Shown: positions 25,553-35,191 of the stretch, in pieces
Layout of the letters: each line of letters starts with the position of its first letter
Position numbering within the stretch: position 1 is the first letter of the stretch
From: Mesorhizobium escarrei
Lineage (GTDB): Bacteria > Pseudomonadota > Alphaproteobacteria > Rhizobiales > Rhizobiaceae
DNA length: 64,000 nucleotides
NCBI RefSeq assembly: GCF_935825525.1
Contig: NZ_CAKXZT010000186.1
Span: 1 to 64,000 of the forward strand
Reading direction: 5' to 3'
Made by a program: the position numbers and the translations under genes
The notes under the pieces: generated by a model
Told to the model about the DNA's origin: nothing
The model's database searches: none
What the model saw: the letters and a program-made list of their open reading frames with translations, nothing else

Positions 25553-26049
25553 GAAGCGTCCTTGCCACGCCCTTCGCCGCGCACCCGGCGCGACACGCGA
25601 TCGAGCACCGCGTTGACCAGCTTCGGCTCGTCTTCTTCGTAAAACGCCTTGGCGATATCGACATATTCCGAGACGATGACAGCCACCGGCACGTCCTCGC
25701 GCTTCATCAGTTCGTAGACGCCGGCGCGCAATATGGCGCGCAGCGTCGAATCGAGCCTGGACAACGGCCAGTCCTCGGTCAGCGCCTGGCGGATGATCGG
25801 ATCGATGGCCTTCTGGTTCTCGACGACGCCGGCGAGGATGGCGCGAAACCATTGCGCGTCGGCCTCGCGATAGAGCGCGCCGTCGACTTCCTTGCCGAGC
25901 CTGAACGCCTCGTACTCGGCGGTGATCTCGAAGACGCCGCTGCCGGCCACATCCATCTGGTAGAGCGCCTGCACGGCGGCCAGACGGGCTGCACCACGCT
26001 TGTTGGCGTGGCGCACCGCGGGCTGGCCGGGCGATGCGGGTTCGCTCAC
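25549..26049 (-). CDS. nusB: Transcription antitermination factor NusB
   Basis: 166 residues. NusB acts with NusE in rRNA antitermination. The core is AARLAAVQALYQMDVAGSGV, then AILAGVVENQKAIDPII and RLDSTLRAILRAGVYELMKREDVPVAVIVSEYVDIAKAF, ending FVNAVLDRV-like (LVNAVLDRVSRRV). It overlaps ribH upstream by four bases and the MFS gene downstream by four bases, the ribH-nusB pairing being widespread. Confidence 0.96.
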   Translation of the reverse strand: MSEPASPGQPAVRHANKRGAARLAAVQALYQMDVAGSGVFEITAEYEAFRLGKEVDGALYREADAQWFRAILAGVVENQKAIDPIIRQALTEDWPLSRLDSTLRAILRAGVYELMKREDVPVAVIVSEYVDIAKAFYEEDEPKLVNAVLDRVSRRVRGEGRGKDAS

Positions 26050-26540
26050 GATCGCTCTCCCAACTGTTGCTTGAGGGCGATCATGGTCAGCGCCGCACGC
26101 GCGGCAAAGCCGCCCTTGTCGCCTTCCGAACGCCTGGCCCGCGTCCAGGCCTGCTCGTCATTTTCGGTGGTCAGGATGCCGTTGCCGATGCAGACCGCTT
26201 CCTGGACGGACAGATCCATCAGGGCACGGCTCGATTCATTGGCGACGATGTCGAAATGATAGGTGTCGCCGCGCACCACGGTGCCGAGGGCGACAAAGCC
26301 GTCATAGCTCCGCCCGCCTTCGGCGGCGCCGTCAAGCGCGAAGGAAATCACCGCTGGAATTTCGAGCGAGCCCGGGACGGTGATGACGTCGTATGTCGCG
26401 CCCGCTTCCTCGAGCGCGCTGGTCGCGCCTTCGAGCAGCGCGTCGGCAAGATCGTCGTGGAAGCGTGCCTCGATGACAAGAAGGTGGGCCTTCTTGTTCG
26501 GGCGAATGAACGCTTTGCCGTGTTGGGATGTGCCAGCCAT
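26046..26540 (-). CDS. ribH: 6,7-dimethyl-8-ribityllumazine synthase
   Basis: 164 residues from MAGTSQHGKAF. It joins 5-amino-6-ribitylaminouracil with dihydroxybutanone phosphate. The active-site segments are ARFHDDLADALLEGA, VPGSLEIPAVI, ALGTVVRGDTYHFDIVANESSRAL and the GNGILTTENDEQAWTRA loop. Upstream, in place of direct contact with ribE, lies a toxin-antitoxin pair; the toxin stop codon is 81 bases before this start. Confidence 0.96.
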   Translation of the reverse strand: MAGTSQHGKAFIRPNKKAHLLVIEARFHDDLADALLEGATSALEEAGATYDVITVPGSLEIPAVISFALDGAAEGGRSYDGFVALGTVVRGDTYHFDIVANESSRALMDLSVQEAVCIGNGILTTENDEQAWTRARRSEGDKGGFAARAALTMIALKQQLGERS

Positions 26541-26620
26541 AGATGTCTCCGGGATCGCCGGTGACTTAGGCCGAAGCCGGTTTGATCGCAAGCAGAAGAT
26601 TGGTGGTGCGGCGACAGTCC

Positions 26621-26899
26621 CTATCGATCCTCTCGCGTGTGCCACAGGCGGAGCACATAGATGGTCGATTTCTGGATCTCGTAGCGCATTTCGTAGTTGC
26701 CTACCAGAATGCGGCGAACTTCGCGTGGTTCGAACTCCTCCAGTCTTTCACCGATGCGCGGATGTTCAGTCAGCCGGGCGGGAGCGGCAGTCAGAGATTG
26801 CACCACGCGTGCGGCTGCCTGGCGGTTCACCGGCGTGAGAAAATCATGAAGCCGAACCAAATCGGACAGAGCCTTGCTGGTCCACTTCAATTCCATCAA
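26621..26899 (-). CDS. RelE/ParE family toxin
   Basis: 92 residues with the family pattern: WTSKALSDLVRLHDFL, NRQAAARVVQSLTAAP, LTEHPRIGERLEEF, EVRRILVGNYEMRYE and the terminal LRLWHTREDR. Arginine and histidine near the C-terminus fit the RelE/ParE fold, which poisons translation or gyrase. ParE-like features (PRIGxR and HxREDR) are strongest, so the target is probably gyrase, but that is inference. It overlaps its antitoxin gene by four bases (ATGA). Confidence 0.9.
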   Translation of the reverse strand: MMELKWTSKALSDLVRLHDFLTPVNRQAAARVVQSLTAAPARLTEHPRIGERLEEFEPREVRRILVGNYEMRYEIQKSTIYVLRLWHTREDR

Positions 26900-27156
26900 C
26901 GTGGTGCCGGCAGCGGCTTTTCCTTGTCAAGGCTATCGGCCCATGCCTGCACGGCTTGGTGGTCGACAACATGCCCGGAATCCACATCAGCCAGCGCTTC
27001 GAGCGTGAGCCGCCGACGCTCCTCCTCCATATCAACCCAAGCGGATAGGGCTTGCTTGACGATCCAGCCCCGTGGACGCTCAAGACGGGCTGCGAGTTGG
27101 TCTACCTTTTCTGCGAGTGGCAGGGGGACATGCGCAGTAATCACTTTCGTGTCCAT
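26896..27156 (-). CDS. Ribbon-helix-helix antitoxin, ParD/CopG-like
   Basis: 86 residues. The N-terminal ribbon VITAHVPLPLAEKVDQLAARL and helix RPRGWIVKQALSAWVDMEEER form an RHH DNA-binding domain; the C-terminal tail is the likely toxin-binding region. It is first in a two-gene operon with the RelE/ParE toxin and probably represses its own promoter in the 82-base gap after ribE. Confidence 0.88.
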   Translation of the reverse strand: MDTKVITAHVPLPLAEKVDQLAARLERPRGWIVKQALSAWVDMEEERRRLTLEALADVDSGHVVDHQAVQAWADSLDKEKPLPAPR

Positions 27157-27238
27157 TGAAAAGCCTCACCTAATTGAAACTAATCATAAGGATTAAACGT
27201 GATTAAGTCGAGGCTCGAATGCACTTACGATAGTTGCC

Positions 27239-27856
27239 TCAAAGCCCCTCTTTCGCGGCCTCCACCAGCCGCGCCGCGTAGCGGGCCATGGTGTCGATTT
27301 CCAGGTTGACCAGGTCGCCGACCCGGCGTTCGCCCCAGGTGGTTACCGTCAAGGAATGATGGATCAAGAGTACGTCGAAGCGCGTGCCTTCGACCTTGTT
27401 GACGGTGAGCGAGGTGCCGTCGAGCGCGACCGAGCCCTTGGGCGCGATGAATTTCGCCAGGTCGCGCGGCGCTTCCAGCGTGAAGCGCACCGCGTCGCCC
27501 TCCTCCTTGCGCGCTACAATCTCGGCCGTGCCGTCGACATGGCCCGAAACGATGTGGCCACCGAGTTCGTCGCCGATTTTCAGCGCCCGTTCCAGATTGA
27601 TCCTGGTGCCGGATTGCCAGCCCATGGCTGTCGTCAGCCTGAGCGCCTCTTCCCACGCCTCGACCTCGAACCAGCGCGCATTGGCGCCGCTTTCCGGCAG
27701 CGCCGTCACCGTCAGGCAAACGCCGCCGCAGGAAATCGAAGCGCCGATGGCGATCGTCTCAGGGTCATAGGCGGTGTCGATACGCAAGCCGACACCCTCT
27801 CTCAGCGGCTTGACGGCAGCGACGGTGCCGACATCGGTGACAATTCCGGTAAACAT
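27239..27856 (-). CDS. ribE: Riboflavin synthase, alpha subunit type
   Basis: 205 residues from MFTGIVTDVGTV. It converts two lumazine molecules to riboflavin. The two lumazine-binding repeats are seen: ISCGGVCLTVTAL with DLNLER-like INLERAL and GGHIVSGHVDGTAEI in the first, then VALDGTSLTVNKVE and VTTWGERRVGDLVNLEIDTMARYAARL in the second. It follows ribD after a gap of about 117 bases that holds two repeat copies. Confidence 0.95.
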   Translation of the reverse strand: MFTGIVTDVGTVAAVKPLREGVGLRIDTAYDPETIAIGASISCGGVCLTVTALPESGANARWFEVEAWEEALRLTTAMGWQSGTRINLERALKIGDELGGHIVSGHVDGTAEIVARKEEGDAVRFTLEAPRDLAKFIAPKGSVALDGTSLTVNKVEGTRFDVLLIHHSLTVTTWGERRVGDLVNLEIDTMARYAARLVEAAKEGL

Positions 27857-27878
27857 CAGACTCTGTCTTTCAGTTGAC

Positions 27879-27979
27879 CATGTTCTTGTCCAAAAACCGG
27901 TTCCCACTTTTTGGGATCATGGCTTCTTGTTTGGCCATGATCTTTTCCAAAAACCGGTTCCCACTTTTTGGGATCATGG
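27879..27979. repeat. Two tandem copies of AACCGGTTCCCACTTTTTGG repeat
   Basis: CCAAAAACCGGTTCCCACTT followed by TTTGGGATCATGG appears twice, at about 27890-27922 and 27946-27979. They sit between ribD and ribE. The second copy ends against the ribD stop codon. The same family occurs at 12689-12737. Confidence 0.85.
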
Positions 27980-29095
27980 TCTTATCCACTCGGCGTAGCT
28001 GTCTTCGCCGAAACGCATGTCGCGCAATTTGCGAAATCCTGCCGGGATATGGTTGGCGTCGAGGGGCGATGCAATTCCGCGCTTGCCGATCGGCTCCTGC
28101 CCCTGGAACAGCACGATGCGGTCGACCAGCCCCTCAGTGAGGAAGGCCTTGGCCACCTTGGCGCCGCCCTCGACCAGCACGCTCGCCATGCCGAGCGCGG
28201 CCAGATCCTCGAGCAGTTCCGGCAGCGCAATATCGCCTTCATACGTCTCGGTGCCGATGAAGCGCACGCCGGCGCGTTCGAGCGCGGCCCGCCGGTGCGG
28301 GTCGGCTTCGGCACAGGCGGCGACATAGAGCGGAACCCGGTCGACGCCGGCGACCAGTTTCGACGTCTCCGGCAGCCTGATCTGGCGGTCGAGCACGATG
28401 CGCGCCGGCGAGCGGTTCTCCAGCCCCGGCAACCGAACCGTCAGCGCCGGATCGTCCTCCAGCGCCGTGCCGATGCCGATCAGTATTCCGTCGGCTTCGG
28501 CGCGCATCAGATAGACTTCGCGCCGGGCGACGTCGCCGGTGATCGAGACCTGTCCCGCGCCTTTCATGCCGATCTTGCCGTCGCTGGAAAGCGCAAGTTT
28601 CAGGATCACTTCCGGACGTTTTTTCAGAGATCGAATGAGATAACCGGCCATCTGCTCGGCGGCTTCTGCCACCAGCGCCTTTTCGACCACTTCGACACCG
28701 GAGGCACGCAGGATCGCATAGCCGTTGCCGGACACGCGTGGATCGGGGTCGCTCGCAGCCCCAACCACTCGCGCGACGCCGGCATTGACCAGTGCACTGG
28801 CGCAAGGCGGGGTGCGGCCATGGTGGGCGCAGGGCTCCAATGTGACATAGGCGGTGGCGCCGCGTGCGAGCTCGCCGGCCTCGGCCAGCGCCTCGGTCTC
28901 GGCATGCGGCCGGCCGCCGACAGCGGTGACGCCGGTGCCGACGATCATCGGCCGGGTGCCGTCGTCGCGCACGATCAATGTGCCGACGGAAGGGTTGGTC
29001 GAGGTCCGCCCGGCGTTTTTCCGCGACAGCCTCAGTGCCGCCGCCATGAAGCGGCGATCAAGAACCTCTTGCTCGGCTTGGCTGCGCCTTGCCAT
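27974..29095 (-). CDS. ribD: Bifunctional diaminohydroxyphosphoribosylaminopyrimidine deaminase / reductase
   Basis: 373 residues. The N-terminal deaminase has the zinc motifs HAETEAL and PCAHHGRTPPC; the C-terminal reductase (from about 155) shows RPEVILKLALSSDGKIG and SVLVEGGAKVAKAFL. These catalyse the second and third steps of riboflavin synthesis. It begins two bases after the nrdR stop codon, the usual nrdR-ribD coupling. Confidence 0.96.
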   Translation of the reverse strand: MARRSQAEQEVLDRRFMAAALRLSRKNAGRTSTNPSVGTLIVRDDGTRPMIVGTGVTAVGGRPHAETEALAEAGELARGATAYVTLEPCAHHGRTPPCASALVNAGVARVVGAASDPDPRVSGNGYAILRASGVEVVEKALVAEAAEQMAGYLIRSLKKRPEVILKLALSSDGKIGMKGAGQVSITGDVARREVYLMRAEADGILIGIGTALEDDPALTVRLPGLENRSPARIVLDRQIRLPETSKLVAGVDRVPLYVAACAEADPHRRAALERAGVRFIGTETYEGDIALPELLEDLAALGMASVLVEGGAKVAKAFLTEGLVDRIVLFQGQEPIGKRGIASPLDANHIPAGFRKLRDMRFGEDSYAEWIRP

Positions 29096-29097
29096 GC

Positions 29098-29574
29098 TCA
29101 GCCGGCGTCCTCTTCCTTGAGCTCGTCACCTTTCAGTTCACCCAGCACGTCGTGAAAATCCTTGGCCTCGCGGAAATTGCGATAGACCGAGGCGAAGCGC
29201 ACATACGCGACGTCGTCGAGCGACTTCAGCGCCTCCATCACCAGGCGGCCGACCTCGCCCGAGGCGACCTCGGTCTCGCCGGAGCTTTCGAGCTGGCGCA
29301 CGATGCCGGTCACCGCGCGGTCGATGCGCTCGGGATCGACATTGCGCTTGCGCACGGCGATCTCGACCGAGCGCAGCAGCTTGTCGCGGTCGAACGGCAC
29401 CTTGCGTCCGGATTTCTTCACCACAACGAGATCGCGCAACTGCACGCGCTCGAAGGTGGTGAAGCGGCCGCCGCAATCGGGGCAGACGCGCCGCCTGCGG
29501 ATCGCCGCGCCATCTTCGGCGGGGCGCGAATCCTTCACCTGCGTATCTTCGGACTGGCAGTAGGGACAGCGCAT
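29098..29574 (-). CDS. nrdR: Transcriptional repressor NrdR
   Basis: 158 residues. The N-terminal zinc ribbon is MRCPYCQSEDTQVKDSRP with the second pair in RRRVCPDCGGRF. The ATP-cone follows (about 50-140) with VVKKSGRKVPFDRDKLLRSV. NrdR represses ribonucleotide reductase genes using bound ATP/dATP. It is upstream of ribD and downstream of glyA in the same direction, as in most rhizobia. Confidence 0.97.
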   Translation of the reverse strand: MRCPYCQSEDTQVKDSRPAEDGAAIRRRRVCPDCGGRFTTFERVQLRDLVVVKKSGRKVPFDRDKLLRSVEIAVRKRNVDPERIDRAVTGIVRQLESSGETEVASGEVGRLVMEALKSLDDVAYVRFASVYRNFREAKDFHDVLGELKGDELKEEDAG

Positions 29575-29723
29575 GGACAGCCTTGTGTTCGCGATTCTCG
29601 TGGAGCGAAAGGCTTAGAGGTTTTTGCCGCGATGGCAAAGTATCGCGGTGGTCTCTCGCGCCTCAGAGATAGCGAGGCGCGGGGAAAATTGCCAGCGTCA
29701 TGCCGGGCGGCAATACCAGCCGT

Positions 29724-30317
29724 TCAAGGCGCGACGTCACCAGTCGGGAACCCGCATGAGACGCCGAGGCTGCGATAGGCCTTGGTGAAGCCGTCCATCG
29801 ATACCGTCGCGACCGGCGTGTCGGCGAAGCTGACATCGAGCGCGCTGGCGCGGCGCATGGCACGCAGCAGCGCCAGGCTGATCTCGGGCTTGTTGTTCAA
29901 CATCCATTTTCCGCCGGCACCGGCCATGGCATCGACGGTCGCCTTGACCTTGCCGTTGGCATCGCCGAACACCGCCGGAATGTTCTCGCCAGTCGGCAAA
30001 TCCTTGTTCTTCATGGCGATGACAAGGGTCGGATAGCCATTGGGCGGCAGTGCATCACCGTTCGAGATGGCAAGCGTGAGAGTGCCGCTGGTACCGCTCG
30101 CGTCGAGAAAGGCGGTCGAGGCGACGCAGGTTTTGCGCAGATCCTCACCGGTATCGATCTCGTCCACAGTGATGGACCACTGGCCGAAGGTTTCGGTCTT
30201 CGGTGCGGCTGGGGCGGGCGCAGACTGTGCCAGGGCGGCGGACGGCAAGGTGGTCAATGTGACCAGCACGCCAAGCGCGCCAAAGCCAGCGACACCGAAA
30301 ATCTGCATCATCGTCAA
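29724..30317 (-). CDS. Secreted protein, weak similarity to IalB-type proteins
   Basis: 197 residues with a clear Sec signal peptide ending ALAQ near 30. A proline/alanine linker (SAPAPAAPKTE) is followed by TFGQWSITVDEID and a pair of cysteines (KTCVAS and SLGVSCGF) that could form a disulfide. The layout recalls the invasion-associated locus B family of alphaproteobacteria, but the match is loose and I would not assign that function. It lies between nrdR and glyA, both on the same strand. Confidence 0.65.
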   Translation of the reverse strand: MTMMQIFGVAGFGALGVLVTLTTLPSAALAQSAPAPAAPKTETFGQWSITVDEIDTGEDLRKTCVASTAFLDASGTSGTLTLAISNGDALPPNGYPTLVIAMKNKDLPTGENIPAVFGDANGKVKATVDAMAGAGGKWMLNNKPEISLALLRAMRRASALDVSFADTPVATVSMDGFTKAYRSLGVSCGFPTGDVAP

Positions 30318-30392
30318 GGTTCCTGTCCGGACTCCGTCCCCGCTGAAAAGTGCTTCTCGTCCGGCCGATAAGGGACGCCACTTTGCGTGAGC

Positions 30393-31706
<1,314 letters not shown>

Positions 31707-31824
31707 GCTTGAGATCCTTGTCGTCCGGGGGCCTGCCGCGCCATTAACACAGTTGCTTCAGCCCCGCCACGTTTGCGACGCGAAATTTGCTGGTCGGATT
31801 GCGGCAGCGAGGCGAAGACCTCGT

Positions 31825-33471
31825 CTATTTCCTTGCCTGCCGGCCGTTCAGCAAGGCTTCTGTAAGCGTGATCTCGGTCAACAGCGCCTGCTTCGTATGA
31901 TCGTTGATCTCTCGGCTGCGAAACATGGCGAGCACCGCCGCGCGCTCGGCCTCGATGCCGGCGAGCCTCATTTCCAGCTCCAGCCGTCCCGCTTCACGGG
32001 CCTCAGCGCGCGCGTCTTCGGCCTCGTCGGAGGCGGCGATGCGGCGCCTGTAGCCGGCGACAATGCTGTCGGCCGCAGCAAGCCGGGCGCCGGGCACCTC
32101 GCCTTCATCCCCGTCTTCGACTCCGGCGATGCTCTCGATGCGGGCGATGGCGGCCTTGGCCGCGGCGACACGCGCCAGGCGCTCCTCGGCAGCGCCGGCA
32201 TCCTCGCCCGGCTCGACCAGCCCGCGCGCGATCCGGGGCAGCGCGAGGCTGGCGATGGCCAGCGAGCAGATGATGACGCCGGCGGCCAGGAAGATCACCT
32301 CGTCGCGCGCCGGAAAGGGCGAGCCGTCCGGCATGGTGAACGGCAGCGACAGGATGCCGGCCAGCGTTATCGCGCCGCGCACGCCGGCCACCGAGCCGGC
32401 GAGCCGGACACGCAGCCCGAACGGCTCGGCCTTGCGCTTGCGCAACCGCGCCACGACGCTGGCCGCGATATCGCCAATCGATATCCACAGGAAGCGCAGC
32501 GCGATCAGGCACAGCGTCAGCGCCAACACCGTCAGGATCGGCTGGATGACCGGATAGCGGCCACTGAGCTCGGGCGGCACATTGCCGATGATGTCGGGAA
32601 ACTGCAGGCCGAGCAGGATGAAGAGCGCGCCGTTGAAAACGAAAGACAGCGTCGTCCACAGCGACATCGTCTGGATACGCGCCGAAACACCGAGGAAACG
32701 GAAAATCCCTGAGCCGCCGGTCAGCACGCCGGCGGTGACCGCGGCCAGGATACCCGAAGCCCCGACATGCTCAGCGCCGAGATAGGCGACGAAGGGCAGC
32801 AGGATCATCACCAGCACCTGCGCCTCGGCCGGCACGCCGCCGATGCGGTTCAGCAATTGCAGCGCCTTGGCGGCAACGAACAGTGCCGCCACGCCGGCCA
32901 GGATGCCGACTGCCACGGCGTAGAGGAACGTGAGGGATGCCGCGGCGAAGGAAAAGCTGCCGGTCAACACTGCCGCCACCGCGAAACGGAACATGACCAG
33001 CCCCGACGCATCGTTGAGCAGCGACTCGCCTTCTAGAATGTGCATCAGCCGCGCCGGAACCACATTCTTGTCGACGATCGAGGACACGGCGACTGCGTCG
33101 GTCGGCGACAGCACCGCGGCAAGCGCGATTGCGACGACGAGCGGAACACTCGGCACCAGCCAGTGCAAGGCGTAGCCGAAGCCGACGATGGTGAAGAACA
33201 CCAGCCCGATGGCAAGGTCCAGTATCGGCCCGCGCAGCGCCACCAGTTCGCGCTTCGGCGCGCCATAGGCATCGCTGAACAGCAGCGGCGGAATGAACAC
33301 CAGCAGGAAAAGCTCGGGATCGATCTCGACATGGATGCCGCGCATCGGCCAGGCGAGTGCCGCACCTAGGGCAATCTGCAGGACCGGCAATGGCACCCGC
33401 ACCAGCCGTGCCAGCGCACCGGAAACGGCGACGAAGACGAGTACGACCAGGATGAAGATGGCGACTTGCAT
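31825..33471 (-). CDS. Na(+)/H(+) antiporter, CPA1/NhaP type
   Basis: 548 residues. About twelve transmembrane helices occupy residues 1-405. Ion-site motifs are FIPPLLFSDAYGA, VLSPTDAVAVSSIV and LEGESLLNDASGLVMFRFAV, followed by RGAITLAGILSLP. A cytoplasmic helical tail (about 410-548) rich in alanine, glutamate and arginine is typical of the bacterial branch. It exchanges sodium or potassium for protons at the inner membrane. It is separate from glyA by about 120 bases. Confidence 0.93.
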   Translation of the reverse strand: MQVAIFILVVLVFVAVSGALARLVRVPLPVLQIALGAALAWPMRGIHVEIDPELFLLVFIPPLLFSDAYGAPKRELVALRGPILDLAIGLVFFTIVGFGYALHWLVPSVPLVVAIALAAVLSPTDAVAVSSIVDKNVVPARLMHILEGESLLNDASGLVMFRFAVAAVLTGSFSFAAASLTFLYAVAVGILAGVAALFVAAKALQLLNRIGGVPAEAQVLVMILLPFVAYLGAEHVGASGILAAVTAGVLTGGSGIFRFLGVSARIQTMSLWTTLSFVFNGALFILLGLQFPDIIGNVPPELSGRYPVIQPILTVLALTLCLIALRFLWISIGDIAASVVARLRKRKAEPFGLRVRLAGSVAGVRGAITLAGILSLPFTMPDGSPFPARDEVIFLAAGVIICSLAIASLALPRIARGLVEPGEDAGAAEERLARVAAAKAAIARIESIAGVEDGDEGEVPGARLAAADSIVAGYRRRIAASDEAEDARAEAREAGRLELEMRLAGIEAERAAVLAMFRSREINDHTKQALLTEITLTEALLNGRQARK

Positions 33472-33531
33472 GGCCCTGTACCGAACGGCGCTTGCCGGAC
33501 CCGGCGCAAAGCGCGCCCCCCAGCCGGATGC

Positions 33532-33559
33532 AAAAAGGCCGCCCTCAGCGGCGGCCTTT
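33532..33559 (-). terminator. Rho-independent terminator of L,D-transpeptidase gene
   Basis: AAAGGCCGCC at 33534-33543 and GGCGGCCTTT at 33550-33559 form a perfect 10-bp stem with a 6-base loop. Read leftward it is followed by a T-run (TTTTTG). It lies just after the transpeptidase stop codon at 33579. Confidence 0.92.
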
Positions 33560-33578
33560 CAGCAAAGAGATCAGCGGC

Positions 33579-34832
33579 TTAGAGCGCAGACGTGATCTGC
33601 AGCTCGTTGGCTCCGTCGAGCCCGTAAATGTCGTCGCGGAACTGCACGACGCCAGGCCCCGTCGACCAGGCCGAGATGTAGAGGAAAAAGACCGGCACCG
33701 GATTGGTGACCTGCACCGGGATGTTCTCGCCGCTCTTGATCGCCGCCTCAAAATGCTGGCGGCTCCAGCCCGGGGTGTCGCGCAGGATCCAGGTGACGAG
33801 GTCGCGCACGTTCTGGACGCGCACGCAGCCCGAGGAATCGAAGCGCATCATCTTGCCGAACAGGCTTTGCTGCGGCGTGTCGTGCATGTAGACGCCGTCC
33901 GGGCTCGGGAAATTGATCTTGACCGAGGCCATCGCATTGCCGGCGCCCGGATCCTGGCGAAAGCGGTATTTCTCCGCGTCGTCGGTCGACCAGTCGACGG
34001 TCAGTGGATCGACCTCGCTGCCATCCGGTGCGAACAGCCGGATGTTGCTGTCCTTGAGATAGTTGGGGTCCTTCCGCATCAGCGGAATGATGTCCTTGCG
34101 AACGATCGAGACCGGCGCGTTCCAGTAGGGATTGACGATGATCTCGTTGATCTTGGAATCGACGATCGGCGTCTGGCGGTCGATCTTGCCGACCACGGCG
34201 TTATGGCGCAGCACGACGCGGTCGTTCTCGACCGCTTCGATCTGGGCGCCGGGGATGTCGACCAATACATAACGGTTGCCCAGCGTGCCGGCGCGTTCGT
34301 TCAACCGCTGCAGATTGGTCTGCAGCTGGCCAAGCCGGACCTGCGCCGAGACATTCATCGCCGCATAGGTATATTGGCCCAGGGTCCCGTCGGAAGGCAG
34401 GCCATGACGCGCCTGGAAGCGCTTGACCGCCGCATCGACATAGGAATCGAAGGCCTCTGACAGGCCGGCGCTCTGCGCCAGGTCACCCGAAACCATCAAG
34501 CGCCTGCGCAATGGCACCACGTCGAGATCGATGACGCCGAGTTGCAGTTTCTTGGTGTCCGGGACCCGCTCCCAGCCGCCCTGCGCGACAATATTCTGAT
34601 ACTGCGCGATCGCCTGCTCGGTGTAGGCAACGGTCTGCAGGCTGACGATCGGCAGCGTCGAGGCCACCTTGCCGCCCTGGCTGGCGCGGGCGTCGAACTG
34701 GTCGTTCCAGTTGCCGCGGCCCGAGGACTTTAGGATATCCGCGATCACGTCCTGCGCGCGGGCGCCACCGGCAAGCATCGACGCAGCCAACGCGGAGGCT
34801 CCGGAAAGGAAGAAACGGCGACTGGTTCTCAT
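33579..34832 (-). CDS. ldtP: L,D-transpeptidase, YcbB-like, LdtR-linked
   Basis: 417 residues from MRTSRRFFLSGAS, which has a twin-arginine-type signal (SRRFFLSGA) cut near AQDV at residue 26. A peptidoglycan-binding helix region (about 90-200, FDSYVDAAVKRFQARHGLPSDGTLG) precedes the YkuD domain with catalytic SSGCVRVQNVRDL. It forms 3-3 peptidoglycan crosslinks or attaches proteins to the wall in the periplasm. The neighbour LdtR is the known regulator of this gene in Liberibacter and relatives, which supports the symbol. A start five codons upstream is possible. Confidence 0.87.
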   Translation of the reverse strand: MRTSRRFFLSGASALAASMLAGGARAQDVIADILKSSGRGNWNDQFDARASQGGKVASTLPIVSLQTVAYTEQAIAQYQNIVAQGGWERVPDTKKLQLGVIDLDVVPLRRRLMVSGDLAQSAGLSEAFDSYVDAAVKRFQARHGLPSDGTLGQYTYAAMNVSAQVRLGQLQTNLQRLNERAGTLGNRYVLVDIPGAQIEAVENDRVVLRHNAVVGKIDRQTPIVDSKINEIIVNPYWNAPVSIVRKDIIPLMRKDPNYLKDSNIRLFAPDGSEVDPLTVDWSTDDAEKYRFRQDPGAGNAMASVKINFPSPDGVYMHDTPQQSLFGKMMRFDSSGCVRVQNVRDLVTWILRDTPGWSRQHFEAAIKSGENIPVQVTNPVPVFFLYISAWSTGPGVVQFRDDIYGLDGANELQITSAL

Positions 34833-35191
34833 GTACGCTCCAGACATTCCTGTAACAGTTTTTTCACCGGGCGATCCGCCCGCACGCTTGGCCCACTCTA
34901 AGGTTGGCGCCCTTAACAATTAGCCAACCATGCCCCAATCGCTTTTGCGCGAGAACGCGCCGGGCGCGACGCCCCTTCACAGAGGCGGTTGACGGGGCGA
35001 CGGATTGGCTCGCGCCGCAACATCACCCGCATTCTCGCTTTCACCGGGAATATGGCGGCAACGTGACCCTGACCGCGATTTGGATCGGCTTGCCTCACGA
35101 AACGCAAAGACCGAAGCTTTTCGGCACCGGTCTTTTGGATCGCTCCCCGACCCCGCCTGTGGCGCGGTTCCCGCTCATGCGACGGACATGC
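34833..35191. other. Intergenic region between ldtP and ldtR
   Basis: About 360 bases upstream of ldtP and downstream of ldtR, both leftward. No gene is supported; open frames have arginine-rich shadow composition. It should contain the ldtP promoter and its LdtR site. One inverted repeat is listed separately. Confidence 0.5.
34902..34929. promoter_or_regulatory. Inverted repeat, candidate operator upstream of ldtP
   Basis: GGTTGGC at 34902-34908 and GCCAACC at 34923-34929 are exact complements with an AT-rich 14-base centre containing TTAACAATTA. It lies 70 bases upstream of the ldtP start. Size and position would suit a MarR-type dimer site, but the known LdtR motif was not compared. Confidence 0.3.

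Noticed and set aside
26046..29095. FMN riboswitch upstream of the rib genes
   Set aside because: No conserved FMN aptamer pattern was recognised upstream of ribD, ribE or ribH.
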